From Rothia nasimurium (GTDB taxonomy: Bacteria > Actinomycetota > Actinomycetes > Actinomycetales > Micrococcaceae), in NCBI RefSeq assembly GCF_928382285.1, contig NZ_CAKMSS010000003.1:186001-250000 (forward strand): DNA of 64,000 bases, read 5' to 3'. The notes beneath the pieces are model-generated. The model ran no database searches, was not told the origin of the DNA, and saw nothing but the letters and a program-made list of their open reading frames with translations. This document shows, piece by piece, positions 1 to 8,562 of the stretch; the stretch's first letter is position 1, and every line of letters begins with the position of its first letter. A program made the position numbers and the translations under genes.

Positions 1-1131
1 TGGACCTTCTTTGGCCAGCTCATGATTCTCTTAGGCTCGCAGATTGGCGGCCTCGGCACGCTCACCCTCACCTCCATCCTGGCGCTGGCGGTAGGGCGCA
101 AGCTGGGGTTGCGCTCCAAAATTATCGCCCAAGAGTCCCTCAACATCGGACGCCTGGGTGAAGTAGGTTCAGTTCTTCGCACCGTGGCCTTTACCTCCAT
201 CGCCATTGAGGGTCTGATCGCCTTCACGCTCATCCCCCGCTTCCTGGTATTGGGGGAGCCCCTCTGGCAGGCAGTCTGGCACGGCGTCTTCTATGCGGTC
301 TCGTCCTTCAACAACGCGGGCTTCACCCCCCACTCAGACGGTATTGTGCCCTACGGCCACGATCTCTGGATTCTCTTCCCTATTGCCCTGGGCGTGATGG
401 TGGGATCCCTCGGCTTCCCTGTCATTCTGGTGCTGCGCAACAACCTGCGCTTTAGTAAATGGAATCTTAACGCCAAGCTCACCATCATCGGCACGCTGGT
501 GCTCTTCTTTCTGGGCTCTTTTGCCTGGGGTGCCCTAGAGTGGGGCAACGACCGCACCATCGGTGCCATGGGCGCGGGCGACAAAGCACTCAACGCCGCC
601 TTCGCATCCATCATGACCCGCTCCGGAGGCTTCAATCTGGTTGACATGGCAGATATCCACCCCGTCACCATGCTGCTCACCGACGTACTCATGTTCATCG
701 GCGGCGGCTCGGCGTCCACCGCAGGCGGTATCAAAATCACCACCATCACTGTGGTCTTCCTGGCGATTCTGGCAGAAGCACGCGGCGACCAGTTCGTCGT
801 GGCTTTCAACCGCACCATTCCCGATGCTGTACTCCGTATCGCTATCTCCGTGATTATGATGAGCTTCGTGTTTGTACTGGCAGGCACCACCGCTATTATG
901 CTCATCAGCCAGGTCGGCCTCGACAGGGCTCTCTTTGAAGTCATCTCGGCCTATGCCACCTGCGGCCTGTCTACCGGGCTCTCGGCCGAGCTGCCGCCGT
1001 CCGGAACCTACATTCTTTCTGTCCTCATGCTCATTGGCCGTATCGGCACCATCACCGTAGCCACCGGCTTGGCGATGCGCTCCCGTCGCCGCCTCTACAA
1101 GTTCCCCGAAGAAAGGCCCATCATTGGCTAG
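1..1131 (+). CDS. trkH: TrkH/KtrB-type potassium transporter subunit, 5' end missing
   Basis: Membrane subunit of a Trk/Ktr K+ uptake system. The reading frame is open from base 1 (W-T-F-F-G-Q-L before the first Met at base 22), so the gene begins outside the window and Met22 is not the start. About 376 residues are present. The pore-loop signatures of the family are visible: SSFNNAGFTPHSDG near residue 105, MTRSGGFNLVD near 205 and SAYATCGLSTGLS near 320, with the GGGSASTAGGIK segment near 232. The last 8 bases overlap the next gene, which encodes the cytoplasmic RCK regulator, so the two are translationally coupled. Confidence 0.93.
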   Translation, partial: WTFFGQLMILLGSQIGGLGTLTLTSILALAVGRKLGLRSKIIAQESLNIGRLGEVGSVLRTVAFTSIAIEGLIAFTLIPRFLVLGEPLWQAVWHGVFYAVSSFNNAGFTPHSDGIVPYGHDLWILFPIALGVMVGSLGFPVILVLRNNLRFSKWNLNAKLTIIGTLVLFFLGSFAWGALEWGNDRTIGAMGAGDKALNAAFASIMTRSGGFNLVDMADIHPVTMLLTDVLMFIGGGSASTAGGIKITTITVVFLAILAEARGDQFVVAFNRTIPDAVLRIAISVIMMSFVFVLAGTTAIMLISQVGLDRALFEVISAYATCGLSTGLSAELPPSGTYILSVLMLIGRIGTITVATGLAMRSRRRLYKFPEERPIIG

Positions 1132-1801
1132 AAAAGACTTCCGCCCAGCCCACAGCGCCCCCGTGCTGGTGATTGGCCTAGGACGCTTTGGGTCGGCTAC
1201 CGCTGCCCAGCTCGTCCGCCAGAATAAAGAGGTTCTTGCTGTTGAGAAAGACCCCGTCCTGGTGCAGAAATGGTCGGGCGATCTCACCTACGTGGTGGAG
1301 GCCGACGCCACCGATATGAATGCCCTGCGTCAGCTGGGGGCCCAGGACTTTACCGCCGCCGTAGTGGGTGTGGGCACCTCTGTGGAGGCCTCGGTGCTGA
1401 TTACCGCCAACCTGGTGGACCTGGGCATTGAGCGCATTTGGGCTAAAGCTATCACCCCTTCTCATGGCAAGATTCTCTCCCGTATTGGAGCACACCGGGT
1501 TGTTTACCCGGAGTCGGACGCCGGGGTACGAGCAGCCCACCTGGTCTCCGGGCGCCTACTGGACTTTATCGAGTTCGATGACGATTTCGCCATCGTCAAG
1601 ATGTACCCACCCAAGGAGACCCACGGCTTCACCCTGGCAGAGTCTGATGTGCGGTCTAAATACGGGGTGACCATTGTGGGGGTAAAATCACCGGGTGAAG
1701 AAATTACCTACGCAACCCCCGACACCCGGGTTTCTTCACGCGATTTATTAATCGTTTCAGGCCAGGTAGATCTTATTGAAAGATTTGCCGCACGACCCTA
1801 A
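1124..1801 (+). CDS. trkA: TrkA/KtrA-type K+ channel regulatory subunit
   Basis: Cytoplasmic RCK protein that gates the TrkH-type pore in response to nucleotide. It has 225 residues: an N-terminal Rossmann fold with VLVIGLGRFGSA (about 16-27) and the acidic end of strand 2 in AVEKDP, then a TrkA_C domain from about 145 (FTLAESDVRSKYGVTIVG). The start is TTG at 1124 (reading MARKDF), inside the end of the trkH frame with an 8-base overlap, which implies coupling. Length is typical for a single-RCK KtrA. The family assignment is firm; ion specificity is inferred from the partner. Confidence 0.93.
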   Translation: MARKDFRPAHSAPVLVIGLGRFGSATAAQLVRQNKEVLAVEKDPVLVQKWSGDLTYVVEADATDMNALRQLGAQDFTAAVVGVGTSVEASVLITANLVDLGIERIWAKAITPSHGKILSRIGAHRVVYPESDAGVRAAHLVSGRLLDFIEFDDDFAIVKMYPPKETHGFTLAESDVRSKYGVTIVGVKSPGEEITYATPDTRVSSRDLLIVSGQVDLIERFAARP

Positions 1802-1842
1802 CAGGTTTATACCTACAAGAAGCGGTTGACCATACCCTATAC

Positions 1843-1897
1843 CCACCTGAGCATAGAAACCACCCAGGTGTCTTCCGAAATAATTCGTCTTTTTTCA
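1843..1897 (+). terminator. Possible terminator after trkA
   Basis: CACCTG and CAGGTG arms, then a small CGAA-ATAA-TTCG hairpin followed by TCTTTTTTC. The stems are short, so this is only a plausible end for the trkHA transcript. Confidence 0.4.
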
Positions 1898-1906
1898 GAT
1901 TTCAGG

Positions 1907-1935
1907 GTGCATAAACTTAAAAACTGGCATATAGT
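1907..1935 (+). promoter_or_regulatory. Promoter of the candidate small RNA
   Basis: A TATAGT -10 at 1930-1935 and a GTGCAT -35-like hexamer at 1907-1912 are 17 bp apart. Transcription would start near 1942, just before the hairpin series. Confidence 0.5.
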
Positions 1936-1941
1936 TGTAAC

Positions 1942-2130
1942 TACCTCTAAAGGTGCGAGTGATTACTGAACGGTCCGCGAACCCGTTCAAGTAGCTCAAG
2001 GCCTGAAGATTCCCAGATGGTTCCCCCTAATCCCATCTGCTTCAGGTGGCGAGCCTTCTCTTGAAGCCGGATCCCTACCGGTGAAAGAGAAAGCTAAAGG
2101 CCAGTCCGATTCCCTACGGACTGGCCTTTA
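1942..2130 (+). ncRNA. Candidate small RNA with three C-rich hairpin loops (6C-like)
   Basis: No reading frame of note lies here, but four consecutive hairpins do. Hairpin A (1968-1988) pairs GAACGG with CCGTTC. Hairpin B (2002-2046) pairs CCTGAAG/CTTCAGG and CAGATGG/CCATCTG around loop TTCCCCCTAATC. Hairpin C (2052-2095) pairs AGC/GCT, TTCTCTT/AAGAGAA and CCGG/CCGG around loop ATCCCTA. Hairpin D (2096-2129) is a 13-bp stem around loop ATTCCCTA. Loops B, C and D all present CCCTA. The layout resembles the actinobacterial 6C RNA family, which has C-rich hairpin loops, but has fewer cytosines, so membership is uncertain. Exposed C-rich loops of this kind usually pair with G-rich Shine-Dalgarno regions. 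Confidence 0.6.
2096..2130 (+). terminator. 3' hairpin of the small RNA
   Basis: AAAGGCCAGTCCG pairs perfectly with CGGACTGGCCTTT around an 8-nt loop and ends in TTTA. It is the strongest stem in the interval and would end the small RNA. Confidence 0.75.
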
Positions 2131-2149
2131 GTGTATCTAGACTACTTTC

Positions 2150-2216
2150 ACAGACAAAAGACAGCAGGCTGCCCTACCTCGCTCCACAAGGAGTTTTGGT
2201 AGCACAGCCTGCTGTC
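2150..2216 (-). terminator. Terminator of proC
   Basis: GACAGCAGGCTG (2160-2171) pairs with CAGCCTGCTGTC (2205-2216), with inner CTACC/GGTAG and CTCC/GGAG stems. On the minus strand it is followed by TTTTGTCTGT, as expected downstream of proC. Confidence 0.75.
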
Positions 2217-2246
2217 ATAGGGCCTTTTGCTTAGGCTATCTCTGTA

Positions 2247-3095
2247 CTATTTTTCAGAGCTGAACTCCTCGGTCATCTCGTCATTTCGAGCTACACAGGC
2301 CCGCATAGCGGTCTCGGTTAGTTCGAAGAGGCCGCCATCGATGTAGGCGGTAATCGCCTTATCTGTGGTTCCCTTGGGGCTGGTAACCGCCTTACGGAGA
2401 TCCTGGGGGTTGGGGTCAGCATCCAGCAGATAGCCCGCGCCCGCCACCGTAGCAGCAGCCAGTTCAGTAGCAGTCTTTTCGTCCAGGCCCAGCTTGACTC
2501 CCGCAGCGGCCATGGTTTCTGCTAGCAAGAAGGCGTAGGCAGGGCCTGAGCCAGATACAGCAGTCACTGCCCCCATCTGCTCTTCCTCAATCTCAATCAC
2601 CCGGCCTGCTGCCCCCAGAACCGAAGCAGCAGCGTCCTTCAGATCCTCGGTCACGGTCTGCCCCACAGAGATAGCCAGTACACCCTTGCCCACCCGCGAA
2701 GGAGTATTGGGCATGCAGCGGATTGCAGGCTGCCCCTCGGGCAGAGCCCGCTGTAAGGCTTCCAGGGTGATACCGGCAGCAACCGACACCACTACAGTAT
2801 TCTCGCCCAGAGCCGGTGAAATTTCGCGGGCAAGATCAAGGATCGCGTAAGGCTTGACACCCAGCAGTACCACGTCGGCCCCTTCAGCGGCTTTGAGGTT
2901 AGCCTGCGCATCGTCCTCACCGGCAAGGATGGTTACGCCATGAGCCCCCTCCCCCAGCTTTTCACGCAGGGTAGAGATGCTGGCGTGAGAGCCAACGGTC
3001 GCGCGCACAGAGGTAGGGTCGGTACCCGCAGCAAGCAGGCCCGAGGCGATCGCTCCGTTCATGGAGCCGGTTCCGATAAAAGCAACGGTAGTCAC
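2247..3095 (-). CDS. proC: Pyrroline-5-carboxylate reductase
   Basis: Catalyses the last step of proline synthesis, reducing 1-pyrroline-5-carboxylate with NAD(P)H in the cytoplasm. The N-terminal dinucleotide fold shows AFIGTGSMNGAIASG, and the C-terminal dimerisation domain contains the P5CR signature region AVSGSGPAYAFLLAE and later GTTDKAITAY. The start chosen is GTG at 3095 (VTTVAFIG), because AAGGAG lies six bases upstream; an in-frame GTG at 3119 would place that Shine-Dalgarno site inside the gene. The product is 282 residues, normal for the family. It is monocistronic, with its own terminator at 2160-2216. Confidence 0.96.
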   Translation of the reverse strand: MTTVAFIGTGSMNGAIASGLLAAGTDPTSVRATVGSHASISTLREKLGEGAHGVTILAGEDDAQANLKAAEGADVVLLGVKPYAILDLAREISPALGENTVVVSVAAGITLEALQRALPEGQPAIRCMPNTPSRVGKGVLAISVGQTVTEDLKDAAASVLGAAGRVIEIEEEQMGAVTAVSGSGPAYAFLLAETMAAAGVKLGLDEKTATELAAATVAGAGYLLDADPNPQDLRKAVTSPKGTTDKAITAYIDGGLFELTETAMRACVARNDEMTEEFSSEK

Positions 3096-3128
3096 GATGT
3101 TCTCCTTCGAATATGACACGTACGATAA

Positions 3129-3238
3129 CGCGGCCCAGGCTCGTGCTCGCTGCCGACCCTCTCACCTGGTTCGCTAGCGCTCACAAGGTGATTCACGCCA
3201 GCCCCGAGCCAGCAGCTTCGCTACGAGCCTGGGCCGCG
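3129..3238. repeat. REP-like hairpin element, copy 1
   Basis: Outer 16-bp perfect inverted repeat (3129-3144 with 3223-3238) enclosing an inner stem TCACCT (3162-3167) with AGGTGA (3186-3191). A 94-nt core (3137-3230) recurs in opposite orientation at 25422-25515. The two copies differ at paired positions in a compensatory way. It fills most of the gap between proC and the isomerase gene; the rest (3239-3293) shows no other feature. Confidence 0.85.
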
Positions 3239-3293
3239 AATTCTCCTGATACGCACCGAGATTGTTTCCTCACAGGCTCCCCAATCTCAGCAC

Positions 3294-4109
3294 TTATCGA
3301 GCTAGGTGGGTACGGGCGAACTGCAGGGTCTCGTAGAGCATATCGTCGCGGGCCCCTGCGCCCTTTGCCTTACGGGTTGACACTTCAGCGCAGACAACGC
3401 CGTCGAAATCGCTGGCTGCGATGTACTGCAGGGTCTCGGCGACGGGCTGGGTGCCGTGGCCGGGTACCAGGTGTTCGTCCATGACCTTATCACCGGATCC
3501 GTCGGTCAGATGCACGTGCCCCAGACGGGAGCCGATGCGTTTGACGGCTTCGAGGGAGTCGTCCCCGGCTGCGGCTGCATGGGAGAAGTCCCAGGTCATC
3601 CAGTCGTAGTCGAAGCGGGAGGGGTCCCAGTGGGGGGCGTACATCTCTACCGCGTGGCCTTTGATGGACCAGGGGTACATGTTTTCGACGGCGATTTTGA
3701 CGTTTTCGAGCTCTGATATTTCGCGCACGCCCGCAACGAAGTTCTTGGCATAGAGCTTCTGCCAGCGGAAGGGTGGGTGGGCGACGATGACGTCCGCCCC
3801 TACCGCCTTGGTCATTTTGGCTGCCATCTGCATTTTGTTCCAGGCCCGGCCCCAGACCTGCTGGGTTAGGAGCAGGGTGGGGGCGTGAATGGCGGAGATG
3901 GGAATCTGGTATTTCTGGATCAGGTCGAGCAGGTCGTGGGGCTCTTGGGAGAGGGCCGAGTGGGTGATCATGACTTCCACGCTGTCGTAGCCCAGGTCTA
4001 CGGCGGTTGAGAAGGTTTCGGGTACACCGAGCGGGAAGAGGCAGGAGGTAGAAAGTGCCACCGGCACGGGTTTGCGGGCGGACGGGTTCTTGGGTGCGTC
4101 GGTGCTCAT
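3294..4109 (-). CDS. Sugar phosphate isomerase/epimerase family protein (xylose isomerase-like TIM barrel)
   Basis: A 271-residue AP-endonuclease-2/xylose-isomerase-like TIM barrel. Visible family features are ALSTSCLF at the first strand, IHAPTLLL, DVIVAHPPF, the metal-ligand glutamate in KIAVENMYPW, DFSHAAAAGDD, GHVHLTDGSGDK and the late glutamate in VVCAEVSTR. The substrate cannot be read from the sequence. The ATG at 4109 lies 2 bases from the stop of the ppx/gppA gene upstream, so the two form an operon. This pairing of a TIM-barrel protein with a Ppx/GppA phosphatase is common in Actinobacteria; what they share functionally is unclear. Confidence 0.85.
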   Translation of the reverse strand: MSTDAPKNPSARKPVPVALSTSCLFPLGVPETFSTAVDLGYDSVEVMITHSALSQEPHDLLDLIQKYQIPISAIHAPTLLLTQQVWGRAWNKMQMAAKMTKAVGADVIVAHPPFRWQKLYAKNFVAGVREISELENVKIAVENMYPWSIKGHAVEMYAPHWDPSRFDYDWMTWDFSHAAAAGDDSLEAVKRIGSRLGHVHLTDGSGDKVMDEHLVPGHGTQPVAETLQYIAASDFDGVVCAEVSTRKAKGAGARDDMLYETLQFARTHLAR

Positions 4110-4111
4110 GG

Positions 4112-5098
4112 CTAGTCCTGCACGAATTCGGCGAGGGAGCGGGGGTCAATCATGGCTTCGGGCCCCTGCTGGGAGAGGTAGTTTAGGCGGCGTAGCACCA
4201 GGCCCTCGCGCAGGGCCCAGGGGGAAACGCGCATGCGGTCTACGCCAAAGACGTCCATGGCGGTTTCTGCCGCGATAGCCCCGGCTAGCATCTGTTCGGC
4301 ACGGACGTCTGAGACGCCGGGGAGGCCAGCGCGCTCTTCGGGGGGCATAGCTTCCAGGCGGCGGGTCCAGAGTTTGAGGTCTTCGAGTGACATTTCGCGC
4401 TTGACGAAGGGGCCTGCCGAGTAGGGGGCTGCCCCGCAGATACGGGCGAGGGAGCGGAAGGTTTTGGAGGTGCCCACGACCATGTGGGGCTGCCCGTAGG
4501 CTAGTAGGGTCTCGGCAACGGGTTCTAGGGTTTCGCGCACGTACTTGCGGAGTTTTTTGATTTCCTTGGGGGACGGCACGGGGGCGCTGAACCAGTCGCC
4601 GGTTAGGCGGGTGGCACCCAGCGGCACGGAGATTGCGTCGTCGGGGTAGGCGTCCATGCCGGTGGAGAACTCGAAGGAACCACCGCCGATATCGAAGTTG
4701 AGAATGCGGCCGGCGCCCCAGCCCTGCCAGTGGCGCACGGCGTGGTAGGTAATGGCGGCTTCCTGGTCGCCGGTGATTTCGGTGAGGTTGACGCCGGTCT
4801 GGTTCTGCACGTGCTGCAGCACCTCGGGGCCGTTCTTGGATTCACGAATGGCGCTGGTGGCAAAGGCCAGCAGGTCTTCTGCCCCATGCTCAATCGCGTA
4901 GAGTACTGCGGACTTCACGAAGGCGGTGAGGCGGTCGCGACCCTCATCGGTGATGTTGCCGTCCGCGTCGATGTAGCGGACGAGCTGTAGGGGCTCCTTG
5001 TGGGCTGCGGTGTAGGCTTCGGGGCGGGAGCCTAGCTGCCCCTCAATCAGAAGCAGGTGGCCGGTATTTGAGCCAATATCGAGCACGCCTAGACGCAT
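4112..5098 (-). CDS. Ppx/GppA-family phosphatase
   Basis: ASKHA-fold phosphatase that acts on polyphosphate ends or pppGpp. The phosphate-binding motifs are present: LGVLDIGSNTGHLLL at the N-terminus and NFDIGGGSFEFS near residue 138, followed by SVPLGATRLT. Length is 328 residues, the short single-module form typical of actinobacterial Ppx1/Ppx2, without the helical C-terminal domain of E. coli Ppx. The start is ATG at 5098 (MRLGVLDIG) with an AAGGGGGG Shine-Dalgarno stretch just upstream; a longer frame begins at 5149 but has no such support. Which substrate is preferred cannot be told from sequence. Confidence 0.9.
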   Translation of the reverse strand: MRLGVLDIGSNTGHLLLIEGQLGSRPEAYTAAHKEPLQLVRYIDADGNITDEGRDRLTAFVKSAVLYAIEHGAEDLLAFATSAIRESKNGPEVLQHVQNQTGVNLTEITGDQEAAITYHAVRHWQGWGAGRILNFDIGGGSFEFSTGMDAYPDDAISVPLGATRLTGDWFSAPVPSPKEIKKLRKYVRETLEPVAETLLAYGQPHMVVGTSKTFRSLARICGAAPYSAGPFVKREMSLEDLKLWTRRLEAMPPEERAGLPGVSDVRAEQMLAGAIAAETAMDVFGVDRMRVSPWALREGLVLRRLNYLSQQGPEAMIDPRSLAEFVQD

Positions 5099-5173
5099 GG
5101 GTCCCCCCTTGAGTGGTGACAAAAAGTTTTCCTGCCTACCAGTGTACAAGGATGGGACCCACGCGATAACCGA

Positions 5174-7999
5174 CTACTCGCCCGCTTTCTGAGCAGTGCT
5201 CTTCTTGGTCGTAGTCTTCTTGGCTGTGGTTTTTTTAGCCGTGGTTTTCTTGGCCGCCGGCTTCTTGGCAGCGGTCTTACGCTTGACCGGGCCCTTAGCT
5301 CGTTTCTCAGCGAGCAGCTCAACCGCGCGGGTGTGGGTGAGGGACTCGATGGTTTCGCTGCGGGGCACCGTAATGTTGGTGACGCCGTCGGTGATGTAGG
5401 GGCCGAAACGGCCGTCCTTCACCACGATTTTCTTTTCAGAGACCGGGTCTACGCCGAGCTCAGCCAGCGGGGGCTTGGCGGCGCCGCGTCCGCGCTGCTT
5501 GGGCTGGGAGTAAATCTCCAGGGCCTGCTCCAGGGTGATAGAGAAAATCTGGTCCTCGGTCTCCAGGGAGCGGGAGTCGGTGCCCTTCTTCAGATAGGGG
5601 CCGAAACGACCGTTCTGGGCAGTAATTTCGGTGCCCTCGGCATCGGTACCGACCACGCGGGGCAGGGCCATAATCTTGAGGGCGTCGTCCAGGGTGACGG
5701 TTGCCAGGTCCATAGACTTGAAGAGGGAGCCGGTGCGGGGCTTTTCAGCCTTGGGCTTCTTCTTGGGCTTGGGCTTGCCGTTCTTGTAGTACTCGGTGGG
5801 CTGGGCGTCCATCCAGGCGGCGATTTCTTCCTCGGTCATCTCGGGGATAACCTCGGTGACGTAGGGGCCAAAACGGCCGTCACGGGCCACAATGGTGCGG
5901 CCGGTGGCCGGGTCAACGCCGAGTTCACGGCCGTCGTTCTTACCGGCTTCCAGCAGTTCAGCGACCTTTTCTTCGGTCAGCTCATCGGGTGCCAGATCAG
6001 CCGGTACATTGGCGCGGATGGGGTCCTTGATTTCGCCGGTTTCGGTGTCGATCTCACTGCCGGTTTCCAGGTAGGGGCCGAACTTACCCACGCGCAGGTT
6101 CACGCCGGGAGCGACCTCTACAGAGTTGATCGCGCGGGCGTCGATGTCACCCAGGTTGTCAACGATGGGCTTGAGACCGCGCTTGTCTCCCCCACCGAAG
6201 TAGAAGTGAGACAGCCACTCGGGGCGGGCCTCTTCACCGCGGGCAATGCGGTCGAGATCTTCTTCCATTTCGGCGGTGAACTCGTAGTCCACGTACTTGG
6301 CGAAGTGCTCTTCGAGCAGGCGGACGACCGAGAAAGCTGTCCAGGAGGGCACCAGGGAGCCGGAGCGGTTATTGACGTAGCCGCGGTCCATGATGGTCGA
6401 GATGACGGCTGCATAGGTTGAGGGGCGGCCAATGCCGAGCTCGTCCATAGCCTTGACCAGGGATGCCTCGGTGTAGCGGGGCGGGGGTGAGGTTTCGTGG
6501 CGGGCAGCTTCGATATCGCTACCGCGCAGGGAGTCGCCTTCTGCCAGGTTGGGTAGGCGCTTGTCGTCCTTACCGTCCTTGGTATCGCCCTTGCCCTCTT
6601 CGCCGCGCAGGGCGTCCTTGCCTTCTTCGTAGGCGGCGAGGAAGCCGCGGAAGGTAATGACGGTGCCGGACGCTGCGAACTCGGCATCCCGGCCGTCGGC
6701 GGCGGTTGCGCCTAAGCGGACGGAGGCGGTGGAGCCCTTGGCATCTGCCATCTGGGAGGCGACGGTGCGCTTCCAAATCAGCTCGTAGAGGCGGAACTCG
6801 TCGATGCTCAGGGCACTCTTGACCTCGGCGGGGGTGCGGAAGGAATCCCCCGCAGGGCGGATTGCTTCGTGGGCTTCCTGGGCGTTCTTGGACTTGGAGG
6901 TGTAGACACGCGGGGACGCAGGCACAAAGTCGGCGCCGTACAGTTCAGCTGCCTGCTTGCGGGCAGCCTGGGTCGCCTGGTCAGACAGGGCAACCGAGTC
7001 GGTTCGCATGTAGGTGATGTAACCGTTCTCGTAGAGGCGCTGGGCCACCTGCATGGTAGAGCGGGACGAGAAGCGGAGCTTACGGGCGGCCTCCTGCTGC
7101 AGGGTTGAGGTGGTGAAGGGGGCAGCGGGGCGGCGGGTATAGGGCTTAGTTTCGACCGAGCGGACGCCGAACGCGGCGGACGCCAGCGCGCTCGCCAGGG
7201 AGCTGGCGGCGGCTTCGTCCAGGTGGGCGACCTTGCCGCGGGCGCTGGTCTTGAGGGTGCCGTCGTCGGCGAAGTCCTTGCCGGTGGCCACGCGGGCACC
7301 GTCAACGGCAGAAAGCTTGGCGGTGAAGGATTCGGAGGCAGAGGTGGTGAAGGTACCGGTGAGGTCCCAGTAGGTTGCTGAGCGGAAGGCCATGCGCTCG
7401 CGTTCGCGCTCTACAACCAGGCGGGTTGCCACAGACTGCACGCGGCCGGCTGAAAGGCCGCGGGAGACCTTGCGCCAGAGCACCGGTGAGAGCTCGTAAC
7501 CGTAGATACGGTCGAGCACACGGCGGGTTTCCTGGGCGTCCACCAGGTTGTTATCAATGTCGCGCAGTTCGTTGAAGCCGCGCTGAATCGCTTCTTTGGT
7601 GATTTCGGGGAAGGTCAGACGGTAGACGGGCACCTTGGGCTTGAGCACCTGCAGCAGGTGCCAGGCAATGGCTTCACCTTCGCGGTCACCATCGGTTGCC
7701 AGATAGAGGGCATCGGACTCTTTGAGCAGGCGCTTGAGCTCGGTGACCTTCTTTTTCTTATCGGGGTTGACCACGTAGTAGGGCTCGAAGCCTTCTTCTA
7801 CGTTGACCGCAAACTTGCCGACGGGGCTCTTTTTAAGCTCGTCGGGCAGCTCGGAGGGCTGGGGAAGGTCGCGAATATGCCCCATGGAGGATTCAACGAT
7901 GAAGGCATCGCCCAGGTACCCGCTGATGGTTTTCACCTTCGAGGGGGATTCCACGATCAGCAGTGACTTGCCGTGCTCGGTGGTTGCCTTAGTGGGCAC
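5174..7999 (-). CDS. topA: DNA topoisomerase I
   Basis: Type IA topoisomerase that relaxes negative supercoils. It has 941 residues. The Toprim domain begins at LLIVESPSKVKTISGYLG and carries TDGDREGEAIAWHL near 103; the catalytic tyrosine is the first Tyr of YMRTDS near 330. The C-terminal part has four GRFGPY/GKFGPY topo-C repeats and no cysteine zinc fingers, the actinobacterial arrangement. The last 45 residues are a lysine/alanine/threonine tail (repeated AAKK, TAKK), as in mycobacterial TopA, where a basic tail aids DNA binding and processivity. The start is GTG at 7999 with AAGGAG eight bases upstream. Confidence 0.98.
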   Translation of the reverse strand: MPTKATTEHGKSLLIVESPSKVKTISGYLGDAFIVESSMGHIRDLPQPSELPDELKKSPVGKFAVNVEEGFEPYYVVNPDKKKKVTELKRLLKESDALYLATDGDREGEAIAWHLLQVLKPKVPVYRLTFPEITKEAIQRGFNELRDIDNNLVDAQETRRVLDRIYGYELSPVLWRKVSRGLSAGRVQSVATRLVVERERERMAFRSATYWDLTGTFTTSASESFTAKLSAVDGARVATGKDFADDGTLKTSARGKVAHLDEAAASSLASALASAAFGVRSVETKPYTRRPAAPFTTSTLQQEAARKLRFSSRSTMQVAQRLYENGYITYMRTDSVALSDQATQAARKQAAELYGADFVPASPRVYTSKSKNAQEAHEAIRPAGDSFRTPAEVKSALSIDEFRLYELIWKRTVASQMADAKGSTASVRLGATAADGRDAEFAASGTVITFRGFLAAYEEGKDALRGEEGKGDTKDGKDDKRLPNLAEGDSLRGSDIEAARHETSPPPRYTEASLVKAMDELGIGRPSTYAAVISTIMDRGYVNNRSGSLVPSWTAFSVVRLLEEHFAKYVDYEFTAEMEEDLDRIARGEEARPEWLSHFYFGGGDKRGLKPIVDNLGDIDARAINSVEVAPGVNLRVGKFGPYLETGSEIDTETGEIKDPIRANVPADLAPDELTEEKVAELLEAGKNDGRELGVDPATGRTIVARDGRFGPYVTEVIPEMTEEEIAAWMDAQPTEYYKNGKPKPKKKPKAEKPRTGSLFKSMDLATVTLDDALKIMALPRVVGTDAEGTEITAQNGRFGPYLKKGTDSRSLETEDQIFSITLEQALEIYSQPKQRGRGAAKPPLAELGVDPVSEKKIVVKDGRFGPYITDGVTNITVPRSETIESLTHTRAVELLAEKRAKGPVKRKTAAKKPAAKKTTAKKTTAKKTTTKKSTAQKAGE

Positions 8000-8103
8000 T
8001 GAGGGCTCCTTGGGGTCGGTTTTTCGCGTGTATGCACAACAATAGCCGACTTACGGGGCTTCGTGTCTACTTAGACCGATGTGACCTTAGAGCGCGGGCG
8101 TGC

Positions 8104-8127
8104 GGGGCCAGTACCGGTGCTGGCCCC
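8104..8127. terminator. Hairpin between PPOX gene and topA
   Basis: GGGGCCAG pairs with CTGGCCCC around TACCGGTG. It sits after the PPOX-fold gene on the minus strand and lacks a clear T-run, like many actinobacterial terminators. Confidence 0.5.
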
Positions 8128-8136
8128 CTTAGCCCC

Positions 8137-8556
8137 TTAAAGCTCGTCGGCAGGTTCTGCCCCGATTTCGAACTCGCGCCCGCTGACGCTTACCGGCTCT
8201 ACCTCAACCCAGTTGGTCTTGTAGGTCGGTGAGTAGGTGCGCAGGCCCAGGGCTTCGACCGCGTCGAGGTCGGTTTCGCTGGTGAGCCAGTGGGCGTTGC
8301 CGTGCACGACAACGGAGCGGGCTGTACCGTCGATGACCTCGTCAATTTCGAAGGCGGCCTTGCGGCTGATGACGACTTCTGAGAGCTTCTGGCCGGCTGC
8401 GGTGCGGAAGTAGATTTTTTTCTCGTGCACCACGAAGTTGACGGGGTAGATATCTACCTCCCCGCCAACAGCCAGGGCCAGGCGGCCGAACTCGTGGGCA
8501 GCTAGCAGCTCCCAGCAGCGGTCTTCAGACAGGGTTTTAATAGGATTCTCTACCAT
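8137..8556 (-). CDS. PPOX-fold flavoprotein (pyridoxamine 5'-phosphate oxidase family)
   Basis: A 139-residue split-barrel protein of the PNPOx-like FMN/F420-binding superfamily. Typical segments are EFGRLALAVGGEVDIYPVNFVVHEKKIYFRTAAGQKL, with the basic FRT.G.KL flavin phosphate contact, and SVVVHGNAHWL. Substrate and whether the cofactor is FMN or F420 are unknown. A paralogue with the same layout is encoded at 12775-13215. The ATG is 6 bases after a TAGACT hexamer and has no Shine-Dalgarno site, so the mRNA is probably leaderless. The TAGACT hexamer includes the stop codon of the upstream methyltransferase gene. Confidence 0.85.
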   Translation of the reverse strand: MVENPIKTLSEDRCWELLAAHEFGRLALAVGGEVDIYPVNFVVHEKKIYFRTAAGQKLSEVVISRKAAFEIDEVIDGTARSVVVHGNAHWLTSETDLDAVEALGLRTYSPTYKTNWVEVEPVSVSGREFEIGAEPADEL

Positions 8557-8562
8557 GGCCCC

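Noticed and set aside
1124-1131. Frameshift between trkH and trkA
   Set aside because: Both proteins are complete at the junction; the 8-base overlap with a TTG start is a normal coupled arrangement.
1942-2130. Formal assignment of the small RNA to the 6C family
   Set aside because: The loops have five, three and three cytosines, fewer than the family definition; kept as 6C-like only.
3113-3484. Open frame starting in the REP-like element on the + strand
   Set aside because: The matching translation at 25426-25626 only reflects the shared repeat DNA; the rest is antisense to the isomerase gene.
5333-6421. 362-codon open frame on the + strand inside topA
   Set aside because: It is the antisense shadow of topA; the glycine/valine-rich translation has no family features and no promoter or start signal.
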